A model generated the notes under the pieces. The model saw only the letters and a list, made by a program, of their open reading frames with translations, was not told where the DNA came from and searched no databases. The position numbers were made by a program, and so were the translations under genes. 64,000 bases of DNA from Rhodospirillaceae bacterium (lineage in GTDB: Bacteria > Pseudomonadota > Alphaproteobacteria > GCA-2731375): contig JABJKS010000073.1 in the NCBI GenBank assembly GCA_018660265.1, positions 1 to 64,000 on the forward strand. The letters are read 5' to 3'. Shown here piece by piece: positions 33,893-43,414 of the stretch (positions are counted from its first letter, which is position 1; each line of letters opens with the position of its first letter).

Positions 33893-34831
33893 GTGGCGAA
33901 AGGGCCAAGATTAAGTACGTTGTCACGGGTCGCGGCACCGGCGCGCGGTGTTGCCCAACGCTTTGGCCTGGTGTTGTTGATGGCTACCGCCCTGGCTTTG
34001 CTGATCCTTGGTAAAACCCATGGCGATGCCATTCGTCAGTTGCGTGTCATGGCGGTCGAGGTTGTGGCGCCCATTTTGGAAGTTTTAAGCGCCCCGGTTA
34101 TCTCCGCCCGCCACGCAGTTGCCGAAGTGCAAGGTTTATGGAGCACGAACCAGGACAATCAAGCCTTGCGTGAACAAGTTGCGCGGTTGTCAAAATGGCA
34201 AACCATCGCCCGTAACCTGGAACAGGAAAACGCCAGCCTGCGTGCCTTGCTAAATCCGGCCCGCGACCCTGGTGCCATGTTCATCTCGGCCCGGGTTATC
34301 GGTGATACGGGCGGGTTGTTCGTACAATCCGTATTGCTCAACGCCGGGCGACGTAACGGCGTGACGGCAGGTCAGGCGGTAACCACCAGGCTGGGACTGG
34401 CCGGACGGGTGGTCGAGGCGGGACAACGTTCCGCCCGCTTGTTGCTGTTGACCGATCTGAACAGCCGGGTGCCCGTGGTGTTGGAGAAATCGCGCCATCG
34501 GGCCGTCCTTGCCGGCGACAACTCGGCCCGCCCGCGTCTGACCTTCCTGCCCGCCAACGCAAAAGTCAGCCCCGGCGACCGGGTGGTAACATCGGGTCAT
34601 GCAGGCGTCTTCCCCCCCGGCCTGCCGGTTGGCATTGTCTCCTCGGTCTCGGAAGGCGAGGCGCGCATTCAACCATTTCTGGATTGGGCCCGCCTGGAAT
34701 ACGTCACCATATTGCGTTATCGCGCTCTGCCCCAGGGAGATATCCTACGCCGGGATGAGATCGCCCGGACTGTACAACAACCAGCCGCACAATCGATACC
34801 GACCGGCAATATGGTTGAACCGTTACCGTAA
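33893..34831 (+). CDS. mreC: Rod-shape-determining protein MreC
   Basis: 312 residues. A short cytoplasmic N-terminus, one transmembrane helix (FGLVLLMATALALLILG), a coiled coil (about 85-120, DNQALREQVARLSKWQTIARN) and the periplasmic beta domain with VNAGRRNGVTAGQAV-like text and SARLLLLTDLNSRVPVVLEKS. It links MreB to PBP2 in the elongasome. GTG start with AGGA nine bases upstream. Its stop abuts the mreD ATG. Confidence 0.93.
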   Translation: MAKGPRLSTLSRVAAPARGVAQRFGLVLLMATALALLILGKTHGDAIRQLRVMAVEVVAPILEVLSAPVISARHAVAEVQGLWSTNQDNQALREQVARLSKWQTIARNLEQENASLRALLNPARDPGAMFISARVIGDTGGLFVQSVLLNAGRRNGVTAGQAVTTRLGLAGRVVEAGQRSARLLLLTDLNSRVPVVLEKSRHRAVLAGDNSARPRLTFLPANAKVSPGDRVVTSGHAGVFPPGLPVGIVSSVSEGEARIQPFLDWARLEYVTILRYRALPQGDILRRDEIARTVQQPAAQSIPTGNMVEPLP

Positions 34832-35344
34832 ATGGAAACGCATCTGGCGCATAGGGTTGCCAATTATGCCCGGGCCGGGATCCCCGTAGCCGTATCCCTA
34901 CTTCTTGTCCTGGCGGCGATATTGCCCTATGGGCTGCCGAAATCCTCGCTCGCGGCACCAATACTGGCCCTGATCTCAGTCTACTATTGGAGTGTCTTTC
35001 GACCCGAATTGATGCCCGCAGGCGCGGCCTTCCTGATCGGCCTGATGGTTGATGTGTTAAGCGGTGGGCCGCCGGGTCTGAACGCCCTGGTCCTGATCCT
35101 GGTACATTGGGCGGCCTCCGGGCAGCGCCGGGTTCTGGCCGGAAAATCCTTTGCCGTTGCCTGGCTGGGCTATTTGCTTATCGCTGCAGGTGCCGCGATT
35201 ATCAACTGGTTCTTCGCCTCGTTGTTTCATACAACGGCCATTGAATCCGTGCCCCTGGTTGTCAGCCACGCCATTGGTACCGCGGCCTACCCCCTGGTCG
35301 CCCTGTTTCTCGCCCGTATGCAGCTTCTAATTCGGCAGGGGTAG
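34832..35344 (+). CDS. mreD: Rod-shape-determining protein MreD
   Basis: 170 residues, strongly hydrophobic with about five transmembrane helices (for example VAVSLLLVLAAILPYGL and LVLILVHWAASGQ...). It contains the family's FLIGLMVDVLSGGPPGLNALV segment. It is an inner-membrane component of the elongasome, placed directly after mreC with no gap and six bases before mrdA. Confidence 0.92.
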   Translation: METHLAHRVANYARAGIPVAVSLLLVLAAILPYGLPKSSLAAPILALISVYYWSVFRPELMPAGAAFLIGLMVDVLSGGPPGLNALVLILVHWAASGQRRVLAGKSFAVAWLGYLLIAAGAAIINWFFASLFHTTAIESVPLVVSHAIGTAAYPLVALFLARMQLLIRQG

Positions 35345-35350
35345 CGGATC

Positions 35351-37363
35351 ATGCGGATACCAGGCTTGGAACGAGACGGCAGCCGGCACAAGACCTTCAA
35401 CCGGCGTCTGGCGCTATTGGGTGGCGGCAAACTGACCCTGGCGGCGGTTCTCATGGGGCGGATGTACTATTTACAGGTCCTGGAGTCGGACCAATATCAT
35501 ATGCTGGCAGAGGAAAACCGCATTTCAATGCGTCTCCTGGCCCCGCCGCGGGGCTTGATCATGGATCGATTTGGCCGGGAATTGGCGTCTAACCGGCAGA
35601 ACTATCGTGTTGTTTTGATAGCGGAACAAACAAAAGGCGTCGCCGATACCCTTGATCGTCTGGCCCATATCGTACCGATAAATTCGCATCAACGACGCCG
35701 GGTGCTGCGCGAGGTTAAGCGCAAGCGCCCGTTTGTTCCGATCAAAGTGGCGGAGAACCTGACCTGGGAACAATTCGCCCGCATCAACGTGTTACTGCCC
35801 GATCTACCGGGCGTACAGCCCGATGTGGGTGAAGGCCGATATTATCCCGTTGGCGTCGAAACCGCCCATATAGTCGGCTATGTCTCCTCCGTCTCCGAAG
35901 CCGATCTGACCGGCGATCCCTTGCTGGAATTGCCGGGTTTCCGTATCGGCAAAAACGGCATTGAAAAAGTCTATGATGAAAGCCTGCGCGGCAAGGCCGG
36001 CAATTCCAGGGTTGAGGTCAATGCCTATGGCCGGGAGATCCGGGAATTAGCCCGCCAGGACGGCCAGCCCGGCCATGATGTGGTCCTCACCATCGATGCG
36101 GATTTGCAGGAGAAGATTTCCCGCCGCTTGCGTGATGAAAGCGCGGCCGCCGTCGTCATGGATATTCATCAGGGCGATATCCTGGCCATGGTATCGGCCC
36201 CCAGCTACGACCCCAACGCCTTCAACCTTGGCATGTCCACCAAGGCCTGGCGGACACTAATACAACATCCGCGCAAGCCGTTGATCAATAAGGCTATCGC
36301 CGGACAATACCCACCCGGTTCCACCTTTAAGATGCTGGTCGCCCTGGCCGCCATGGAAGCCGGCATTGCCGGACCAGGACATGAAGTTTTCTGCAATGGC
36401 GTTATAAGATTGGGCAAAAGCAAGTTTCATTGTTGGCGTCACCGATATGGCGGCCATGGCATGATGGATATGAAACAGGCCATCGCGCAGTCTTGCGATA
36501 TCTATTTCTATGACCTGGCCCGGCGTATCGGCGTCGATCGTATCGGTGCCATGGCCCGGCGCTTTGGCCTGGGCGAGGCCCTTGATATTGAACTGGTGGG
36601 AGAGCGCGAAGGCCTGGTCCCCAGCAAGGACTGGAAGTTGGCCGTAACCGGTGTGCCCTGGCAATTGGGCGAGACTTTGATTACCGGCATTGGCCAAGCC
36701 TATTTACTGGCCACGCCGTTGCAATTGGCGGTCATGACAGCGCGTCTGGCCAATGGCGGCATTGCGGTAAGGCCTAAATTGTCCCGGCATCTGAAACCAC
36801 AGGACGATGCCGAAGGGGCAGGGGAAGACGCCGACGACGACAGGACCTCGCAGAATGATGGCAACAACATCCGAACGACCGATGAAGGTGCCCCGCCCAT
36901 AGGTGTATCAGCGGCGAATTTGCAGATCATTACCGACGCCATGTCCGAGGTCGTAAACGGCCGCCGCGGCACGGCACGGAAATACAAATTGGATAAAGAA
37001 TTGGGGATGAAAATGGCCGGTAAAACCGGCACGGCACAAGTCCGCCGCATCACCAAGGCAGAACGTAAGGCAGGCGGCAAGTTGGGCAAGGGAACGCCTT
37101 GGAAGGAACGGGACCATGCCCTGTTTACTGCCTTTGCACCGGTCGGGGCGCCACGTTATGCAACAGCGGTGGTGGTGGAGCATGGCGGATCGGGCACCTA
37201 TGCCGCGAAATTGACCAAAGACATCATGGCCGAAGTGCTGCGCGCCGACCCCCTGGCCCGCTCCGCCATGGGCCGGACCTCCCATGCGCCCAACAACGCT
37301 ACCGATCGCCCGAACAACGCAGACAACGCAGACAACACAGGTAACAAGGAGCGGAAAACCTAA
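35351..37363 (+). CDS. mrdA: Penicillin-binding protein 2 (peptidoglycan transpeptidase)
   Basis: 670 residues. Short cytoplasmic start, one transmembrane helix, pedestal domain (PPRGLIMDRFGRELASNRQNY), and the transpeptidase with STFK nucleophile near residue 323, SCD (SxN-type) in AQSCDIYFYDLA, and KTGTA near 557. It cross-links peptidoglycan during cell elongation with RodA. The last 30 or so residues form an Asn/Asp-rich low-complexity tail (NNATDRPNNADNADN...), and a second acidic insert (EGAGEDADDDRTSQ) lies before the KTG motif; both are beyond the usual family core. Confidence 0.95.
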   Translation: MRIPGLERDGSRHKTFNRRLALLGGGKLTLAAVLMGRMYYLQVLESDQYHMLAEENRISMRLLAPPRGLIMDRFGRELASNRQNYRVVLIAEQTKGVADTLDRLAHIVPINSHQRRRVLREVKRKRPFVPIKVAENLTWEQFARINVLLPDLPGVQPDVGEGRYYPVGVETAHIVGYVSSVSEADLTGDPLLELPGFRIGKNGIEKVYDESLRGKAGNSRVEVNAYGREIRELARQDGQPGHDVVLTIDADLQEKISRRLRDESAAAVVMDIHQGDILAMVSAPSYDPNAFNLGMSTKAWRTLIQHPRKPLINKAIAGQYPPGSTFKMLVALAAMEAGIAGPGHEVFCNGVIRLGKSKFHCWRHRYGGHGMMDMKQAIAQSCDIYFYDLARRIGVDRIGAMARRFGLGEALDIELVGEREGLVPSKDWKLAVTGVPWQLGETLITGIGQAYLLATPLQLAVMTARLANGGIAVRPKLSRHLKPQDDAEGAGEDADDDRTSQNDGNNIRTTDEGAPPIGVSAANLQIITDAMSEVVNGRRGTARKYKLDKELGMKMAGKTGTAQVRRITKAERKAGGKLGKGTPWKERDHALFTAFAPVGAPRYATAVVVEHGGSGTYAAKLTKDIMAEVLRADPLARSAMGRTSHAPNNATDRPNNADNADNTGNKERKT

Positions 37364-37366
37364 ACC

Positions 37367-38512
37367 ATGTCACTAGGCGGACCCATGGGGCGGCAGGTTG
37401 ATCTGACCCTGCTGCAAAAACTGGCACAGATAAACTGGCTGCTGATCGTGCTGATCACCATGATCGCCGGTGTCGGTTTTGCCATGCTGTATTCCGCCGC
37501 CAACGGCAATATTGACCCCTGGGCCTCGCGCCAGATGATCCGTTATAGCGCCGGACTGGGCCTGATGCTGCTGATCGCCCTGATCGATATCCGCACCTGG
37601 TTGCGTCATGCCTATTTGATCTATGGGGCCGCCCTGTTGTTGCTTTTGGCGGTGGAAGTGATGGGCGTCGTGGGCATGGGCGCGCGACGCTGGGTCGATC
37701 TGGGCCTGTTCCAGCTGCAACCGTCCGAGGTGATGAAGATTGCCCTGGTCCTGGCCCTGGCTCGTTTCTATCACGGCCTACCCATGGAAGAGGTAGGGCG
37801 CATTCGTTGGCTGCTGGCACCTGCCGCAATGATCCTGGTGCCCGTGGCCCTGGTGATGCGCCAACCTGATCTGGGCACGGCGATCCTGTTGATGGCGACG
37901 GCGACGGCGATCCTGCTATTGGCAGGGGTCAGACTGTGGAAGTTTGCCGTCGCCCTGGGCGCGGTTCTGTTGGCTATACCCCTGGCATGGCGCTTCATGC
38001 TGCATGGCTATCAAAAAGACCGGGTCCTCACCTACCTGAATCCGGAGCGTGACCCTTTGGGTGCCGGCTATCATATTATGCAGTCCAAGATCGCGCTGGG
38101 TTCGGGTGGGGTGTTCGGCAAAGGGTTCATGCAGGGCACGCAAAGCCATTTGGCATTTCTGCCCGAACGCCAGACAGATTTCATCTTTACCATGCTGGCG
38201 GAAGAATTCGGCCTCGTCGGCTGCTTTTCTCTGTTAAGCCTGTATATCCTGGTCATTGCCTACGGCTATGCCATCGCCATTCGTTCCCGCAATCAATTTG
38301 GACGCCTCTTGGCGACGGGCGTGATCTCCACCTTCTTTTTGTATCTGTTCATCAACATGGCCATGGTTATGGGCCTGATCCCCGTGGTTGGCGTTCCCTT
38401 GCCCCTGGTCTCCTATGGCGGCACTTCGATGATTTCTCTATTGATCGGCTTCGGCCTGCTGCTCAGCGTCTATGTACACCGGGATATAGTCATCCCGCGA
38501 CGACCCAGCTAG
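37367..38512 (+). CDS. rodA: RodA, SEDS-family peptidoglycan glycosyltransferase
   Basis: 381 residues with about ten transmembrane helices. SEDS motifs include KIALVLALARFYHGLP, QPDLGTAILLMATA, GAGYHIMQSKIALGSGGVFGKG (the family's periplasmic loop) and VVGVPLPLVSYGGTSM near the C-terminus. It polymerises lipid II together with PBP2. Starts three bases after mrdA; an internal ATG at 37385 is a possible alternative. The 3' end overlaps the convergent Lrp gene by four bases. Confidence 0.95.
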   Translation: MSLGGPMGRQVDLTLLQKLAQINWLLIVLITMIAGVGFAMLYSAANGNIDPWASRQMIRYSAGLGLMLLIALIDIRTWLRHAYLIYGAALLLLLAVEVMGVVGMGARRWVDLGLFQLQPSEVMKIALVLALARFYHGLPMEEVGRIRWLLAPAAMILVPVALVMRQPDLGTAILLMATATAILLLAGVRLWKFAVALGAVLLAIPLAWRFMLHGYQKDRVLTYLNPERDPLGAGYHIMQSKIALGSGGVFGKGFMQGTQSHLAFLPERQTDFIFTMLAEEFGLVGCFSLLSLYILVIAYGYAIAIRSRNQFGRLLATGVISTFFLYLFINMAMVMGLIPVVGVPLPLVSYGGTSMISLLIGFGLLLSVYVHRDIVIPRRPS

Positions 38513-38967
38513 ATCAACTTCAACGGCAGGGCCGTGGTGTACTTAATCTGCTGCATTGAGAAGCTGGACGAGACATCGTTGAGGCCGTCAATTTCGATCA
38601 GACGTTTGTAAAATTCGTCGTAGGCAGGCATATCGGCGACCAGAACCCGCAGCAAATAATCCCAATTTCCTGCCAGGCGGTTGACCTCCAATACCTCTTC
38701 CATGGCCATAATACCGGCGGTGAATTGATCCAACCAATCGGTGCCGTGACGGGCAATGCGCAGGTGTACGAACACCGTCAGGCCCAGGTCCAGCTGCGCG
38801 GCATCCAACAATGCCACCCTGGCCCTGATAACGCCGTTCGCCTCCAACTTTTGAATGCGCCGCCAACAAGGTGTTGGCGACAGCCCCACACGTTCGGCCA
38901 CCACCGCCACGGCGAGAGAGGCGTCTTCCTGCAGCTCATGCAAAATTCGATAATCAAAGTCGTCCAT
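38509..38967 (-). CDS. Lrp/AsnC-family transcriptional regulator
   Basis: 152 residues. N-terminal winged HTH (DDFDYRILHELQEDASLAVAVVAERVGLSPTPCWRRIQKLEANGVI) and C-terminal RAM domain (TVFVHLRIARHGTDWLDQF... VNRLAGNWDYLLRVLVADMPAYDEF) that binds an amino-acid effector and builds octamers. The target is unknown. The AT-rich 170 bases upstream, shared with the divergent DUF6356 gene, suit Lrp binding and suggest control of that gene or of itself. Confidence 0.93.
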   Translation of the reverse strand: MDDFDYRILHELQEDASLAVAVVAERVGLSPTPCWRRIQKLEANGVIRARVALLDAAQLDLGLTVFVHLRIARHGTDWLDQFTAGIMAMEEVLEVNRLAGNWDYLLRVLVADMPAYDEFYKRLIEIDGLNDVSSSFSMQQIKYTTALPLKLI

Positions 38968-39139
38968 GATATTTTACCAATTATTAACAAAATAAGGAAA
39001 ATTCATTCGAATATATGGCAATTAATTAGAAAATATATCTATAATATTCCTATTTTCATGCCATCTTTGCAAGATAATACTTTCCGCGACAGGCCATAAT
39101 GACCGAATTCTACAGCAAGACAATATGGGGAAGTATTTC

Positions 39140-39403
39140 ATGGCGCGCATCTCATTTACGGAACATCCCGCCTCGGTCAATGAAACTTACGGCGAACATT
39201 TTATGGTCGCTTCAGGCTTTGGCGTGACATTGCTGGTGGCCGGCTGCGCCTGCCTGCTGCACGGCATTTTTCCCTTCATGTTTGGCCGCACCGGCTCCAA
39301 CGCAGTGACCGGTCTGTATAAGCGCATGGTCAGCCACCGGGTTGGCGGCGAAGCCCCGTTGCCGGGCGCGGATCTATCCCTTGATAGCGCGTTGGAGCGC
39401 TAA
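39140..39403 (+). CDS. DUF6356-like small protein with one membrane segment
   Basis: 87 residues from the ATG at 39140 (GGGGAAG seven bases upstream). FTEHPASVNETYGEHFMVA at the start, then a hydrophobic stretch (FGVTLLVAGCACLLHGIFPFMF) and a basic TGLYKRMVSHR turn. I recognise the pattern as the DUF6356 family, small proteins of unknown function in alphaproteobacteria, sometimes mislabelled as capsule proteins. It is divergent from the Lrp regulator and convergent with the next gene. Confidence 0.72.
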   Translation: MARISFTEHPASVNETYGEHFMVASGFGVTLLVAGCACLLHGIFPFMFGRTGSNAVTGLYKRMVSHRVGGEAPLPGADLSLDSALER

Positions 39404-39417
39404 TACAGAAACTTCAG

Positions 39418-40812
39418 CTATTCGTTTTCGGCCAGGAAGTTCCGGATTTCGTCTACGAATTCCGGCCAAGCGGGTTCGTCTTCCAATATTAAGTGGTTAT
39501 CGCCTTCCAGGGCGACAAACCGGGCACCGGGGATCATGGCGGCCATACGACGGCCCTCCGAGAAGGGCACGATCCCATCATTTTTACAATGTAATACCAG
39601 AGTCGGAATATCGACCTTAGCCAAAAGATCCGTCACATCTACATTGTCGTTGGCCAGACGAAGGCGCACCGCGTTTTCCGGCGATACGGAAACTCGTTGC
39701 AACTCGTTGAACCAATCCCATTGTTCGGCTGATCCGCCAGGCAGAAAACTGGAGGTAAACATTTGCCGAAATGCTGGGTTTTCCTGCCCCCAACCAGTTT
39801 GTATCAAGGTGCGCATGGCAATGGCTTGATCTTTCGATGCGGCGGAGCCCCGCTTCTCGCTGCCACGGGCGAAACCGCCGTATAGGATAAGGTGGCTGAC
39901 GCGGCCGGGATTCCGTACGGCATAGGCAATGGAGATGGCGCAGCCTTGGGAGATGCCCAGTAATGGAAAGCGGTCCAACTTCGCCGCATCAATAACCGTG
40001 GACAGGTCAGCGACGAAAGCTTCGAAAGAGACATCCTCTACATCCCAATCCGAGAGACCATTAGCTCTTTGATCAAACCGGATTAGCGTGTGCTCACGGC
40101 TCAACTCTTCCAGCGTATGACGCCAAATTGGGCTTTTCCAATCATACTCCAGATGGCTCATCCAATGCGGCGCCCTGACCAACGGTGGGCCCGAACCCGC
40201 GGTCGCATAGGCGATGCCGGCACCATCAGGGGCGGTACAAAAATGAATAATCTGATCCAGGGGTACCGTCGCCGTATTGGCGTTTTCTGCCCTGCCATCC
40301 CATTTCCAACAGCTTACCGGGCGCTCTATATTTTTCAGCTGCTGTTCGCCGATACTAATAATATCGACGTCCACCCGGCCAACGACCTGACTGTGCACGC
40401 TATCGGACAGTAACAGCCCACCTGCCGGTGCCAGACTTTCCAGACGGGCTGCAATATTGACGCCATCGCCGAATATGTCGTCGCCTTCAATGACAATGTC
40501 GCCCAAATTGACGCCGATGCGGAATTCAATTTCATTGTCGGCGCTATGGTTGCGTACCGCCATGGCTTTTTGAAAGGCGACAGCGCAGGATACCGCATCA
40601 ACTACGGAACTAAACTCAGCCAAGGCACCATCCCCCATCATCTTGGCAATGCGGCCATTGTGTTCCGCGATGGCGGGATTGAAATGCTCGCCTCAAATGT
40701 CACGCAGGGTGGCCAGGGTACCCGCTTCATCGATACCCACCATCTTGCTATAGCCCACGACATCAGCCGCCAGAATTGCCGCCAGTCGCCGCGTAACATC
40801 CCCGCCTGACAT
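39418..40812 (-). pseudogene. Adenylate cyclase-alpha/beta hydrolase fusion interrupted by in-frame TGA
   Basis: The full frame runs from an ATG at 40812 (GGGAGA seven bases upstream) and reads MSGGDVTRRLAAILAADVVG... to a TGA at 40695-40693 (codon 40), in a place where relatives read LRDI-Arg-xEHFNPAIAEHNG; CGA to TGA is the simplest change. Reading then resumes in the same frame to 39418. The cyclase domain (KMMGDGALAEF, DGVNIAARLES) is followed by an alpha/beta hydrolase with nucleophile elbow GISQG, acid in HCKNDG and GDNH. Translation from the internal ATG at 40641 would give 407 residues lacking the first metal Asp (residue 17), so cyclase activity should be lost while the hydrolase remains whole. 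Confidence 0.82.
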
Positions 40813-40882
40813 AAAGCTCTCCCCTGTGTTTCTAATTATGCCACTATATCCTAGTGCCCGCGACGCCACTAGAGGAGCCGTT

Positions 40883-41737
40883 TTGCCAAGTATCGAAGTC
40901 TACGGAGTAAAGGCCCATTATACCAAAATTGGAACGGCGGGGCCCCTCGTGTTGATGGTACATGCGGCGACCAATCATGGGGCCCAGTGGGACCTGGTGC
41001 GCGCAGCCATGGGCCCGGACTATCGTTATCTGTTGCCGGATTTGTTCAATAGTGGCGGCACCGCGCCCTGGCCGCAAAAACGCCTGCGACGGGATCTGAA
41101 TTTCGATGACGAGGCGGATATCGTGCTGTCCATGCTGATGGCAATCGATGAACCGGTCCATTTGGTAGGTCATTCCTATGGCGGTGCTGTTGCCTTGCGC
41201 GCGGCAATTCGAAGTACCGCAAATCCTGATGGCGGACCGGTCCGCTCTCTCTGCCTGATCGAACCGGGGGGCTGCCCCTTGCTGGCGGAGGCGGAACGGT
41301 TTCGGGACTATGAAGAATACGTCGGCGTGATGCGCGAATTTTTGCGCGCCGTGGATGCTGGCGAGCCGGTCTCTGCCTGGCGCGATTTCCTCAACTATTA
41401 TCGCGGTCACAGGGATGCCTGGGATAGTCTGGACAAAAGTGTCCAGGACAGAATTGTCGCGAAGACCGAAACGCAACGCCAGGTCTATGCTGCCCAGATG
41501 AGCAATCCAACGACCTTGGCCGAGCTTCGCAACTTGAAAATGGAAACCTTGGTCATAACGGGTGGGCAGACCACCGCGCCGGAACGGGCCGTCTGTGAGG
41601 TTCTGGTACAGTATCTGCCGCATGCCCGGCTGCACATTATACCAAATGCCGGCCACCCCATGCCGGCATCCCACCCAAAGGCCGTCGCCGCCGCGCTTTC
41701 ACGGCATATAGATGACAGCGAATTATTCCGCCCCTAA
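40883..41737 (+). CDS. Alpha/beta hydrolase
   Basis: 284 residues if it starts at the TTG at 40883, which has AGAGGAG about six bases upstream and gives MPSIEVYGVKAHYTKIG, a typical family start. In-frame GTG 40826 and ATG 40838 lack a ribosome-binding site and add unconserved residues. Fold marks: LVLMVHAATNHGAQWD (oxyanion loop region), nucleophile LVGHSYGGAVALRAA, and His in PNAGHPMPASHP. Substrate unknown. Divergent from the cyclase-hydrolase gene; the two hydrolases are not obviously copies of each other. Confidence 0.82.
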   Translation: MPSIEVYGVKAHYTKIGTAGPLVLMVHAATNHGAQWDLVRAAMGPDYRYLLPDLFNSGGTAPWPQKRLRRDLNFDDEADIVLSMLMAIDEPVHLVGHSYGGAVALRAAIRSTANPDGGPVRSLCLIEPGGCPLLAEAERFRDYEEYVGVMREFLRAVDAGEPVSAWRDFLNYYRGHRDAWDSLDKSVQDRIVAKTETQRQVYAAQMSNPTTLAELRNLKMETLVITGGQTTAPERAVCEVLVQYLPHARLHIIPNAGHPMPASHPKAVAAALSRHIDDSELFRP

Positions 41738-41833
41738 CGCAGCTTTCAAGTAATTTGTATCGTCCCCGTCGCCCAATTGGCGCGATCTGGGCGATTGGCC
41801 TAATTACTCTTATCTTAAGGGCCCCAACGCCCT

Positions 41834-41858
41834 GAGCACGTTCAAAAGAAACATGCTC
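41834..41858. repeat. Imperfect palindrome, TAGAGC-headed on the minus strand
   Basis: GAGCACGTTC-AAAAG-AAACATGCTC, followed by TA, so the complement begins TAGAGCATGTTTC. It lies 30 bases before the MFS gene. It may be a short dispersed repeat or an operator for the efflux operon. Confidence 0.5.
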
Positions 41859-41887
41859 TAATGACCATTGCCTGATATCTTGACGCT

Positions 41888-43408
41888 ATGACCATTGCCC
41901 CCGAAGGGGTCACGACGATACCGGCCTCGCGCCGGTTTATCATTTTGGCCACATGCTCCGCCGCGACCATGCTGTACGCCATGGCGATCACCATCGCCAA
42001 TGTTGTGCTGCCGCAGATGCGTGGTGCCCTGTCCGCGACCCCGGATCAGATTGCCTGGGTGATTACCTTTAATCTGGTTGCCACTGCGGTAATGACGCCG
42101 GTTTCTGGCTGGCTGTCGAACCGTTTTGGCCGGCGCAATGTCTTGTTGGTCGCTTGCTTTGGCTTCACCGTCGCCTCTGTTCTGTGCGGTCTGGCCGATA
42201 GCCTGGAGGCTTTGGTGCTTTTCCGCGTTCTGCAAGGTGCCTTTGGCGCGCCTTTGGTGCCGGTATCACAAACCATCATCCTGGATACGTTTCCCCGCGA
42301 ACAGCACAGCATGGCCACGGCCCTATGGGGTGTGGGGGTGGTCCTGGGACCAATTATCGGACCAACCTTTGGCGGTGCCATTGCCGAGGAATACAGCTGG
42401 CGCTGGGTCTTCTTCATGATCGTGCCATTCGGTATCCTGACCCTTGGTGCCATCTCGATGTTCATCACAAAGCGGCCCGTACGTCCGCCAAGTCCGCCCC
42501 TGGATTGGCTGGGCTTTTTTGCCTTGGCCGCGGCCTTGGCATCATTCCAGTTCATGTTTGATCGCGGTCAGCGGAATTCCTGGTTTGATTCACCGGAAAC
42601 AATTGTCGAATGCACCATCGGTTTCCTGGCGCTGTATATTTTTATCGTCCATATTTCCTCATCGCCACGGCCATTTATCAATCCACGGTTATTTCTAAAT
42701 CGAAATTATTGTCTTGGTCTGGCACTGGCGTTCATGTTCGGCATGTTGAATTTCGTGCCCTTGGTGTTGATGCCGTCTATGTTGCAGGACCTGCGCGGCT
42801 ATCCCGATTCCACCATCGGCATCCTGTTGGCGATCCGGGGGGCGGGTAATTTTCTGTCCTTTCTGTTGGTCATTCCCCTGGCTAAATGGAACGCAAAATT
42901 CACCCTGGCATTTGGCTTTGTCTGTCAGGGGGTCTCCGGCTATGCCATATCCCAGCTTGATATCAACCTGACTTATTTCGACGTGGCCTGGACCGGTGCC
43001 CTGCAAGGTATGGGGATCGGAATGTCCTGGGTACCCCTGACCCTGATCATGTTTTCCACGGTGCGCCCGGAATTCCTCGACGATGCGTCGGCGATCTTTC
43101 ACATGCTGCGCAACTTCGCCTCGTCTCTGTTTATCTCCATCTGCGTCGCCGTGGTGATCCGTTCCATCTATATCAACAGCGCCGAACTGGGTGCGCCCCT
43201 GTCGGAGTTTTCAAAGATGTTGTCCTGGCCCTGGGTAACCGGGGCTCTGGATATGGACTCGGTTCAGGGCCTGGCGGCTGCCTCGAATGAGGTGAAGCGA
43301 CAGGCGGCGTTAATCGGATATCTGAACGCGTTCCGCCTTTATGCCATCATCGCCTTTCTACCTCTGCCGTTGATTCTATTGGCCCACATGCCGAAAAAGG
43401 GGACTTAA
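41888..43408 (+). CDS. DHA2-family MFS drug/proton antiporter (EmrB/QacA type)
   Basis: 506 residues, about 14 transmembrane helices. The family motif A is GWLSNRFGRRNVLL, motif C region ALWGVGVVLGPIIGPTFGG, and ITIANVVLPQMRGALSATPDQIAW is the DHA2 helix-1 region. It would export a lipophilic or amphiphilic compound. It starts an operon with an amidohydrolase (6-base gap) and a CobW GTPase. No membrane-fusion (EmrA) partner is adjacent. Regulator not obvious, but a palindrome lies at 41834. Confidence 0.9.
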   Translation: MTIAPEGVTTIPASRRFIILATCSAATMLYAMAITIANVVLPQMRGALSATPDQIAWVITFNLVATAVMTPVSGWLSNRFGRRNVLLVACFGFTVASVLCGLADSLEALVLFRVLQGAFGAPLVPVSQTIILDTFPREQHSMATALWGVGVVLGPIIGPTFGGAIAEEYSWRWVFFMIVPFGILTLGAISMFITKRPVRPPSPPLDWLGFFALAAALASFQFMFDRGQRNSWFDSPETIVECTIGFLALYIFIVHISSSPRPFINPRLFLNRNYCLGLALAFMFGMLNFVPLVLMPSMLQDLRGYPDSTIGILLAIRGAGNFLSFLLVIPLAKWNAKFTLAFGFVCQGVSGYAISQLDINLTYFDVAWTGALQGMGIGMSWVPLTLIMFSTVRPEFLDDASAIFHMLRNFASSLFISICVAVVIRSIYINSAELGAPLSEFSKMLSWPWVTGALDMDSVQGLAAASNEVKRQAALIGYLNAFRLYAIIAFLPLPLILLAHMPKKGT

Positions 43409-43414
43409 AAGACA

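Noticed and set aside
40693-40695. TGA in the cyclase gene as a selenocysteine codon
   Set aside because: Related cyclases have Arg, not Cys, at this position, and no SECIS-like hairpin is evident just downstream. A nonsense mutation is simpler.
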